Of a stretch of 64,000 nucleotides of DNA, positions 57,515 through 64,000 are shown one piece after another (the stretch's first letter is position 1; each line of letters opens with the position of its first letter). Under the pieces are notes generated by a model that did not search any database, was not told the DNA's origin, and saw only the letters and a list, made by a program, of their open reading frames with translations. Where the stretch lies: assembly GCA_000622025.1 (NCBI GenBank), contig JHWU01000010.1, positions 82,354 to 146,353 of the forward strand, in the 5' to 3' direction. The position numbers and the translations under genes are program-made. Source of the stretch: Lachnospiraceae bacterium AD3010 (lineage in GTDB: Bacteria > Bacillota > Clostridia > Lachnospirales > Lachnospiraceae).

Positions 57515-60500
57515 ATATATTTGGAATCTTTAAATCTGCCGTTGATGCCGTAAAGGACCCGAACAGGGATTTTAACGAAAGGATATATTTAATCCTCACC
57601 CTTGCATCGGAGCTTATGGCGTTTGTGGCTCTGATCGGGGATATATACATACGTGAGAATCCAAAGGAGATCATGGTCATTGCGGCAACGCTTGTCTTTG
57701 TGCCTCTTGTTGCGCTGGTCTGTCTGCATTTCGACAAGCTGAAGCTGGCCATAAGGATAACGGTTATCGGTATCGTTACCCTGATACTTCCGGGTCTTTT
57801 CTTCTTCGGTGGAGGCGTAAAGGGTGGAGGGATCATCTGGATCATTTTTGCGTTTATGTATGTGGGGCTTGTTCTTAACGGCGTACTGCGTAATGTTATG
57901 TTTTCGATCATAACGATATTTGCCGTGGCAGGCTATATCATCAGCTATTATTATCCCTGGTGGGTATACAGGCATTCGCAGAGGGTATTCTATATAGATT
58001 CACTTATATCGCTGGTCCTGGTTGGAGTTCTGTGTTTCATAATGACCTGGAGCCAGGGACGTCTTTTCAAGGCTGAGAATGAGCGTGCAAAGAAGGAGGC
58101 GGAAAGAGCCGAAGAGCTTACCCGTTCACAGAACCGCTTCTTCTCCAGCATGAGCCATGAGTTACGCACTCCCATTAATTCCATACTCGGACTTAATGAA
58201 CTGATCTTAAGGGACCGGAATGCTTCGGATGATATAGTCCGGGATGCGACAGGCATACAGGGCTCCGGAAAGATGCTCCTTGCTCTGATAAACGACCTGC
58301 TGGATTTTTCAAAGATAGAAGCGGGGAGCATGGATATAGTCCCCGTTGATTACCGTATAGGTGATATGCTGTCGGAGATCGTGAATATGATGTGGCTCAG
58401 GGCGCAGGACAAGGGACTGATGTTTGAGGTGAGTGTGGACCCTGAGGTTCCTTCGGTACTGTACGGAGATGAGATCCGGATAAAGCAGATCCTTATCAAC
58501 ATTCTGAATAACGCCGTCAAATACACGAACAAGGGACGTGTCGAGCTGCGGCTTGAGAGCAGGATAGTCGATAAGCATACGGTGGAGCTACTGATGTCTG
58601 TTGCAGATACGGGGATGGGTATAGAAAAGGAAAGCCTTCCGTATTTATTTGATGCCTTCAAGCGTGTGGATGAGGGAAAAAACAGGCATATTGAGGGAAC
58701 CGGTCTGGGCCTTAGTATAGTAAAGCAGCTTGTGGAGCTTATGAACGGCAGCATCACCGTGAACAGTATTTATGGTGAGGGGTCGATCTTTTCAGTAAGA
58801 TTAAAACAGGGGATATCCGATCGTAAGAGGCTGGGTGAGCTGAATATCCATAATAAGGATGTGATCCGCAGGACTGCATATGAAAGCAGCTTCTATGCTC
58901 CTGAAGCCGCCATACTGATCGTCGATGATAACGAAATGAACCTGATGGTCGAGAGCAGGCTTCTTCAGGATACGGATATGATCATAGATACAGCAGGCAG
59001 CGGCAGGGAAGCTCTGGAAATGACACTTAAGAGCCACTATGATGTGATCCTGATGGATCATCTGATGCCGGAGATGGACGGGATCGAGTGCCTGGAGCTT
59101 ATCAGAGACCAGACGGGAGGTTTAAACAGAAACACTCCGGTTATAGTTCTTACCGCAAATGCAGGCAGCGAAAACAGGGAAAAATATAATCTGGCAGGCT
59201 TTGACGGATATCTGGTGAAGCCGGTTTCGGGTGACGCACTTCAGGAAACGGTTATGAAGTACATTACTGTGGACAAGATCGTCCGTAAGAAAGCCATGAC
59301 GGGAAGAAGCCAGGATCTCCATGCATCAGACAGGTATACTGAGAAGGTTCCGGTAATGGTGGCATCCTCCAGTATGTGTGATCTTCCGGATTCGGTCGTA
59401 AAAAAACTGCGTATACCCATTATTCCTTTTTTGATACATACAGAGGATGGTGTTTTTAAGGACGGAGTCCATATAGACGCAAATGAGCTTATAAGGCATA
59501 TGAATTCGGGACACGATGCGTTCACATCACCGCCCGACGAGAAAACTTATTCGGAATTCTTCTCGAACGTGCTGAAAAAAGCAAACCATGTAATTTATAT
59601 TTCGATAACTGCAGGTATGAGTAAGGACTATGAGGTTGCCCTGGAAGCTGCAAGATCCTTTGACAATGTATCAGTAGTAAATTCCGAGTGTCTTTCCAGC
59701 TCTACGGGCATACTGGTGCTTATAGCCCATAAGCTGATACAGCAGGGAATGCCGGTCAGAGACATAGTTTCAGAGCTTGATACTATCAAGCACCGTCTGA
59801 AGTGCAGCTTTATCATAAATACTACTCATTATATGGCTAAGAGGGGGCTTATAAGCGGCAGGCTGCATAAGATCGCGGAAATACTGGGACTCCATCCGGC
59901 TTTAAGGATCAGAAACGATAAAACCGGGATAGGAGGACTATGGTTCGGAAGGAAAAAAAGAGCTTACAGGAATTATATAAGATGGGCCATTCCGGCAGAT
60001 ACCATTCCGGATCCCGATGTGGTGTTTATAACCTATGTTGATATACCTGTTGAGACTCTTAACTGGATAGAGGAGGAGATCAAAAAGACTGCCTATTTTG
60101 AAAATGTGGTCTTCCTTCAGGCGTCGGCAGCCATATCTTCAAACTGCGGATCGGGTACTTTCGGAGTACTTTATTTCCTGAAATCCAACAAGTCCTACAA
60201 TATCGCGTCATATATTGAAAGTGTGGATGCGGGTCCGGAAAAGGAAATAAATGAGGATGAGGAAGCAGATGCAGAACTTATGGAAGAGAGTGAGACGACG
60301 GATGAGCCGGAGGAGAAGGGCAGGGAAAAAGCGGAAAAAAGCCGTATCGATGTTTCCTTAGCCATAAAGAACAGCGGCTCCGAAGAAGCATTCCGGGAAA
60401 TACTGAAGATCTTCTACGATTCCATCGATGAAAAGCATGCAGAGCTTCAAAGGTACTATGAAGCTGAAGACTGGGAAAATTATACGATAAAGATCCATGC

Positions 60501-60930
60501 CCTGAAGAGCTCTTCCAGGATCAGCGGAGCAATGGAGCTCGGGAACAGGGCAGAGCTTCTTGAAAATGCCGGAAAAGAGAGGAATATCTCATATATAAAA
60601 GAACATCACGCTGCTGTAATGGAGGAATATCTATCCTTTAAGGATGAACTTAATACATATTTTTCAGGGGAAGCTCCGGAGCAGGAGGAGACCGGAGAGG
60701 ATCAGAATGCCGGCAAAGCAAAGCCGGAGGCAGACCGGTACCTGATGGAGAGTGTGTATTCGGAGCTTCTTTCCGCGGCAGAAAACAGGGACAGCGAAAT
60801 GATCAATGACATAATGGAAGAAATCTCCGAGTTTTCCATACCGGCAGAGGATGAGGAAAGGTTTAGATCGATACGGGAAAAGGCAGAAGCCGGAGATTAC
60901 GATGGAATAGCAGAGGTGCTTAAAAAATAA
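57511..60930 (+). CDS. Hybrid histidine kinase fused to DegV and HPt domains
   Basis: 1139 residues. Membrane spans (about 30-185), HisKA with His216 in 'SSMSHELRTPINSI', HATPase ('NILNNAVKYTNKG', 'GTGLGLSIVKQL'), REC with Asp516 in 'VILMDHLMPEMDG', then at about 613-893 a DegV domain: 'VASSSMCDLPDSVV', 'FTSPPDEKTYSEFF' (T-S-x-P motif, Thr672-Ser673), 'ISITAGMSKDYEVAL', 'KRGLISGRLHKIAEILG' and 'SNCGSGTFGVLYF'. The C-terminus has an HPt domain with His996 in 'IHALKSSSRISGA' and a further helical tail. DegV proteins bind fatty acids, so the relay may respond to a lipid (inference). Coupled to the preceding kinase. Confidence 0.92.
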   Translation: MNIFGIFKSAVDAVKDPNRDFNERIYLILTLASELMAFVALIGDIYIRENPKEIMVIAATLVFVPLVALVCLHFDKLKLAIRITVIGIVTLILPGLFFFGGGVKGGGIIWIIFAFMYVGLVLNGVLRNVMFSIITIFAVAGYIISYYYPWWVYRHSQRVFYIDSLISLVLVGVLCFIMTWSQGRLFKAENERAKKEAERAEELTRSQNRFFSSMSHELRTPINSILGLNELILRDRNASDDIVRDATGIQGSGKMLLALINDLLDFSKIEAGSMDIVPVDYRIGDMLSEIVNMMWLRAQDKGLMFEVSVDPEVPSVLYGDEIRIKQILINILNNAVKYTNKGRVELRLESRIVDKHTVELLMSVADTGMGIEKESLPYLFDAFKRVDEGKNRHIEGTGLGLSIVKQLVELMNGSITVNSIYGEGSIFSVRLKQGISDRKRLGELNIHNKDVIRRTAYESSFYAPEAAILIVDDNEMNLMVESRLLQDTDMIIDTAGSGREALEMTLKSHYDVILMDHLMPEMDGIECLELIRDQTGGLNRNTPVIVLTANAGSENREKYNLAGFDGYLVKPVSGDALQETVMKYITVDKIVRKKAMTGRSQDLHASDRYTEKVPVMVASSSMCDLPDSVVKKLRIPIIPFLIHTEDGVFKDGVHIDANELIRHMNSGHDAFTSPPDEKTYSEFFSNVLKKANHVIYISITAGMSKDYEVALEAARSFDNVSVVNSECLSSSTGILVLIAHKLIQQGMPVRDIVSELDTIKHRLKCSFIINTTHYMAKRGLISGRLHKIAEILGLHPALRIRNDKTGIGGLWFGRKKRAYRNYIRWAIPADTIPDPDVVFITYVDIPVETLNWIEEEIKKTAYFENVVFLQASAAISSNCGSGTFGVLYFLKSNKSYNIASYIESVDAGPEKEINEDEEADAELMEESETTDEPEEKGREKAEKSRIDVSLAIKNSGSEEAFREILKIFYDSIDEKHAELQRYYEAEDWENYTIKIHALKSSSRISGAMELGNRAELLENAGKERNISYIKEHHAAVMEEYLSFKDELNTYFSGEAPEQEETGEDQNAGKAKPEADRYLMESVYSELLSAAENRDSEMINDIMEEISEFSIPAEDEERFRSIREKAEAGDYDGIAEVLKK

Positions 60931-62466
60931 TTGGAACAGATCATAGAGAGAGTCATCAAAATAAATGATACGATAAACGGTTTTGCCTGGGGAAGCTTCG
61001 GCCTGGTTCTGCTCATAGGCACAGGGCTTATCTGTACCCTGATCACGGGTTTTTTCCAGATCAGGTTTATCGGGCACTGGTGGAAGGAAACCTTCGGGAT
61101 AATGAATGACAAAGGCCGTATCATCAATGATGCGGGTGCATTGTCACAGTACCGGGCATTCTGTACGGCGCTCTGTGCAACCATAGGGACAGGAAATATT
61201 GCAGGTGTAACCACCGCCATATTTTACGGGGGACCCGGCGCCGTACTCTGGATGTGGGTCGCTGCATTTTTCGGGATGATGGTGAAATTTTCGGAAAATG
61301 TTCTGGGAATGTACTATAGACGGCGTAATTCCGAGGGGGCCTGGTCCGGGGGACCTATGTATTATCTCCAGGATGGCATAGGCTCCATTAAGCATTGTAA
61401 AAAGGCGGGTAAGCTGCTGGGTGTGCTTTTCTGTATTTTTACGGTCCTTGCGTCCTTTGGTATCGGCAACATGGGACAGATAAACAAGATCACCATAAAC
61501 TTTGAATCCGTCTTTCTGTCCGGTGTATATACGGAAATGTTTATGGGGGCGAGAAAGGTAAACTGGGTGATAGGGATCGTCCTTATGATAGCAACGGCGG
61601 TCATCATTCTCGGAGGCTTCAGAAGGCTTGCTGCCGTTTCCGAAAAGCTGATACCTGTTATGTCGATAGCGTATATCATTGGATGTCTGATAATGATACT
61701 GCTTCATTTTTCAGAGATACCGGCGGCTTTTTCCTCTATATTCAGGCTTGCCTTAGGACCTTCTGCAATAAAGGGGGCTGCTGCGGGGATTTCTCTCCGT
61801 ATGGCTCTGACTACGATCAAAAACGGATGTAAGCGCGGTGTGTTTTCAAATGAGGCGGGACTCGGATCATCTGTTATGGCTCACTGCAACAGCTGTGCCA
61901 GGGAGCCGGTCAGGCAGGGAATGTGGGGCATCGCTGAGGTCTTTATCGATACAATGGTGATATGCACGATGACCGCTATGGTGGTACTGACATCAGGAGG
62001 GATCAATCTTGAAACCGGTCTTGTGAGGGCGGGATACAATGATTCCACGCTTGTCACCGTGGCATTCGGGGAATCCTTCGGGAATCCGGGGAAGTGGTTT
62101 ATTGTAGCTGTGATCACTCTGTTCGCATTCACAACGGTTATGGGCTGGTCCTACTACGGAGCAAAGGTTACGGAATATCTTTTCGGAGTGACCTGGAGCA
62201 GAATATACAGGATCATTTTTATAGCCCTCATAGTATGCGGAGCTGTGATGGAATCGAATCTTGTCTGGGACATTTCGGATACCTTTAACGGGCTGATGAT
62301 GATACCGAACCTGATAGGTATCTTCTTTCAGATACCGCTTATCATAAGACTTACGAAAAACTATGTAGACCGGAGGATAAGGGGAAAGGATACAGAGCCG
62401 CTGCTTTCATATGATAAGGACATACAAAGGGATGCGGCGAAGGTGGTGAATTCCGGAAGGGACTGA
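60931..62466 (+). CDS. Alanine/glycine:cation symporter (AGCS family)
   Basis: 511 residues, starting at TTG directly after the TAA of the kinase gene, with AGAGGTG before it. Ten or eleven spans; family motifs 'GTGLICTLITGFFQIRF', 'FCTALCATIGTGNIAGVTTAI', 'GPGAVLWMWVAAFFGMMVKFSE', 'GVFSNEAGLGSSVMAHCNS' and 'GWSYYGAKVTEYLFG'. Imports D- or L-alanine or glycine with Na+ or H+. Its place as the last gene after the two kinases suggests common transcription, though no functional link is evident. Confidence 0.94.
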   Translation: MEQIIERVIKINDTINGFAWGSFGLVLLIGTGLICTLITGFFQIRFIGHWWKETFGIMNDKGRIINDAGALSQYRAFCTALCATIGTGNIAGVTTAIFYGGPGAVLWMWVAAFFGMMVKFSENVLGMYYRRRNSEGAWSGGPMYYLQDGIGSIKHCKKAGKLLGVLFCIFTVLASFGIGNMGQINKITINFESVFLSGVYTEMFMGARKVNWVIGIVLMIATAVIILGGFRRLAAVSEKLIPVMSIAYIIGCLIMILLHFSEIPAAFSSIFRLALGPSAIKGAAAGISLRMALTTIKNGCKRGVFSNEAGLGSSVMAHCNSCAREPVRQGMWGIAEVFIDTMVICTMTAMVVLTSGGINLETGLVRAGYNDSTLVTVAFGESFGNPGKWFIVAVITLFAFTTVMGWSYYGAKVTEYLFGVTWSRIYRIIFIALIVCGAVMESNLVWDISDTFNGLMMIPNLIGIFFQIPLIIRLTKNYVDRRIRGKDTEPLLSYDKDIQRDAAKVVNSGRD

Positions 62467-62497
62467 TGACTATAAACAAGGCTTAAGGATGGCAGTG

Positions 62498-62995
62498 TCA
62501 GAGCCGGTTACTGCGGATCTCTTCGGCCCGTTCTATTATCTTTTCTTTCCAGTTGTCATCCTGCGCATTAAGCTGATAGGTATTGTATCCGTATTGTCTC
62601 CCCATGGAGCAGACTATGGATTCGTCATCTATATGGAGAGAGATCCGGTATCGATTCGGCAGCTTCTGGGGAAGGATCTCTTTTCTGTCACGCTGTACCT
62701 CTCTTAAGTGTCTCGTTCCATTTACAATATCATCAAATCTCACACCGTAAAATAAGAAGAGCAGCTTAATATAGCGTATACTCCGGAAGGATGAGGTATA
62801 TACCCAGACCTCATAGCCCATATTCTGGAGACTGTTGATGAGCTCGGGTGTGCCGAGACGGAGTCTTTCCTTAAATATCCTGTCCAGAGGAAAGGGGAGC
62901 TTTGGTTCTGTCTTGTGGGTTTCCGGTGAAACAAAGAGCACTTCGTCCAGATCAAATGAAACCCGCATTTTTCCGCTGTAGGTTTTTTCACTCAT
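62498..62995 (-). CDS. HAD-like hydrolase
   Basis: 165 residues. Motif I is 'VSFDLDEVLFV' with Asp15 and Asp17, motif II lies in 'VWVYTSSFRS', and the acidic motif IV in 'ISLHIDDESIV'. This is a minimal HAD phosphatase core without a clear cap. Its start overlaps the upstream gene by four bases, and it is clearly paralogous to the C-terminal half of that neighbour ('FKERLRLGTPEL' against 'FKERLRLGIPAL'; 'HIDDE' against 'HIDRD'). A tandem duplication is likely. Substrate unknown. Confidence 0.8.
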   Translation of the reverse strand: MSEKTYSGKMRVSFDLDEVLFVSPETHKTEPKLPFPLDRIFKERLRLGTPELINSLQNMGYEVWVYTSSFRSIRYIKLLFLFYGVRFDDIVNGTRHLREVQRDRKEILPQKLPNRYRISLHIDDESIVCSMGRQYGYNTYQLNAQDDNWKEKIIERAEEIRSNRL

Positions 62996-63852
62996 TTCAG
63001 TTTGTCAATAACGGACATAACTTCCTTTGACCATTCTTCGGAGGATGCGCTTAAGGGAAATTCGTTAAACTCCTTTGTCCGGCTGTCAGTCTGTATCAAC
63101 ATATCCCGGTCGATGTGAATGGTCTCTATGTATTTCTTTGATACAAGGCTTTCGATCTCTTTTTTCTCAGCGGTCTTCTTCGCGTTTTTTTTCGCGGTGC
63201 CCGTCACCACACCGTCGACCCGGGCATTATATCTCTTAAAGAAGGACTGGATGTAGTCGGTCGAATAATAATCGGCGGAAAATACCCATATATCATACCC
63301 CTTTGTATTGAGATAGTGAAAGAGCGCAGGTATCCCGAGACGCAGCCTCTCCTTGAAATACAGACCGGCGGGGAATCCCAGCGGCTTTTCGGAGACTTCA
63401 TTTTCTCCGGAGCAGAACACCACCTCATCCAGATCAAAGGTTACCCGCTTTTCCTGATCGGTGGAGGCCAGCATCTTCCGGATATCCTCTATGGTAGTGG
63501 GATTTATTATCTCAACCGGTATCCTTTTGATCCCGCATTTCAAGGCTGCAAGCCATCTATGATGTCCATTGAGTATGAGGTAACCGTCAGGATGCATCTT
63601 TTCAACGGTGAGCGGTTCCATTGAGTCGGGATTCCGCCTGAAACTGCTCTCGTATTTGGAAACGATCGAAAAAGAAGGACCTACGGACGGAATGCAGAAT
63701 TCATCATCGGGGTTCGGATGGAGCTTTCCTGCCGGAACCTTTTTCACCAGCAGACGTTCAAGAAAACCTGCCTTGACTGACACACCGATACCCTCGTATT
63801 TCTTAACCTCTTCGAAGATAAATTCTTCTTCCTTTGTTCTTGACGATGCCAT
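62992..63852 (-). CDS. ParB/sulfiredoxin-like domain fused to a HAD-like domain
   Basis: 286 residues, start after GAGGAGG. The N-terminal part (about 25-120) carries 'VKKVPAGKLHPNPDDEFCIP' and 'DGYLILNGHHRWLAALKCGI' with Gly96-His-His-Arg99, the nucleotide-binding motif of ParB N-terminal and sulfiredoxin-type domains. The C-terminal part (about 136-286) is HAD-like: 'VTFDLDEVVFC' with Asp140 and Asp142, 'VFSADYYSTDY', and 'ETIHIDRDMLI'. The pairing of a ParB/Srx NTP site with a phosphatase core is unusual. It is first in a two-gene operon with the HAD paralogue. No partition or phage genes are near. Confidence 0.8.
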   Translation of the reverse strand: MASSRTKEEEFIFEEVKKYEGIGVSVKAGFLERLLVKKVPAGKLHPNPDDEFCIPSVGPSFSIVSKYESSFRRNPDSMEPLTVEKMHPDGYLILNGHHRWLAALKCGIKRIPVEIINPTTIEDIRKMLASTDQEKRVTFDLDEVVFCSGENEVSEKPLGFPAGLYFKERLRLGIPALFHYLNTKGYDIWVFSADYYSTDYIQSFFKRYNARVDGVVTGTAKKNAKKTAEKKEIESLVSKKYIETIHIDRDMLIQTDSRTKEFNEFPLSASSEEWSKEVMSVIDKLK

Positions 63853-63961
63853 TTCACGAACCCTCCTCTATTAATAAAAAAGTATGATTCGAACGCCAAA
63901 AGTCACATTTTGATTAAGTACGGATTGTTCCGTGCTTCGCGGTCTCCGCTTCGCTACGGTC

Positions 63962-63996
63962 GGCGCAAAACCGATGTCCACTGGACATCGTGCGCC
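63962..63996. repeat. Palindromic intergenic element at the window end
   Basis: Outer stem GGCGCA / TGCGCC and inner stem CGATGTCCA-C-TGGACATCG. It follows a CTTCGCGGTCTCCGCTTCGC tract and looks like part of a dispersed intergenic repeat; the window ends 4 bp later, so its full extent is unseen. Confidence 0.6.
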
Positions 63997-64000
63997 CCAC

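Noticed and set aside
63882..63900. GATTCGAACGCC resembles a tRNA T-arm
   Set aside because: No acceptor, D or anticodon arms can be formed around it.

Overview
The window looks like a chromosomal segment of an anaerobic, low-to-mid GC Gram-positive of class Clostridia, most probably Lachnospiraceae (Butyrivibrio, Roseburia or a relative). The grounds are AGGAGG-type ribosome binding sites, TTGACA/TATAAT promoters, a Cheo-type SOS box, lipoprotein signal peptides, dense packing on both strands, and a typical gut or rumen gene set: TAXI-TRAP and PTS transporters, MurQ, several c-di-GMP enzymes, a chemoreceptor and hybrid kinases. I see no rRNA, tRNA, CRISPR array or intact transposase. No taxonomic search was possible.

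Layout. 1-1.8 kb is eroded accessory DNA: the tail of an Ig-like surface protein, fragments of TraX and of an Rpn-type nuclease, an intact DNA-deoxyinosine glycosylase, and copies of a palindromic 'GGGGACGG' repeat. 1.8-7.2 kb holds a MacAB-like efflux system (ATPase convergent with permease and adaptor) with a divergent TetR gene that has two operators. 7.2-12.4 kb has rsgA, an acetyltransferase, a PadR-VOC-YjdF operon, a nitroreductase and an iron alcohol dehydrogenase. 12.4-16.4 kb is one very long helical protein with 85-residue repeats, preceded by nested inverted repeats. 16.4-19.4 kb pairs a sugar-binding lipoprotein with a membrane diguanylate cyclase. 19.4-27.6 kb has a CASTOR/POLLUX-like channel, a cyclic-nucleotide-binding protein, a secreted protein, an oxidoreductase, a TAXI transporter and a cytidylate-kinase-like protein.

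27.7-35.2 kb is the most unusual segment: a GNAT protein, a 1952-residue protein carrying an alpha/beta-hydrolase domain (GHSRG), a C39/papain-like cysteine-protease domain and glycine-rich hydrophobic C-terminal segments, then a YbjN-like acidic protein. This looks like an effector and chaperone operon, which is inference. 35.1-37.5 kb is the N-acetylmuramic acid pair murP-murQ. 37.7-45.3 kb has a C_GCAxxG_C_C protein, an orphan adenine methylase, an HD-GYP phosphodiesterase with tandem beta domains, a dicarboxylate or amino-acid symporter, a GG-leader zinc-ribbon peptide and a chemoreceptor. 45.6-54.1 kb has a CcdA-TlpA fusion, YczE, CorA, STAS, an aldo/keto reductase, a second diguanylate cyclase, a glutathione peroxidase, and a sugar kinase with an aldolase. 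54.1-62.5 kb has an SOS-box gene, a YitT protein, two coupled hybrid kinases (the second fused to DegV and HPt domains) and an AGCS symporter. The window ends with two overlapping HAD-like genes, one carrying an N-terminal ParB-like domain.

Recurrent themes are c-di-GMP and phosphorelay signalling, and thiol redox: the CcdA-TlpA and glutathione peroxidase genes share a 36-37 bp promoter element. Families are named from motifs read by eye, and residue numbers refer to the start chosen in each entry.
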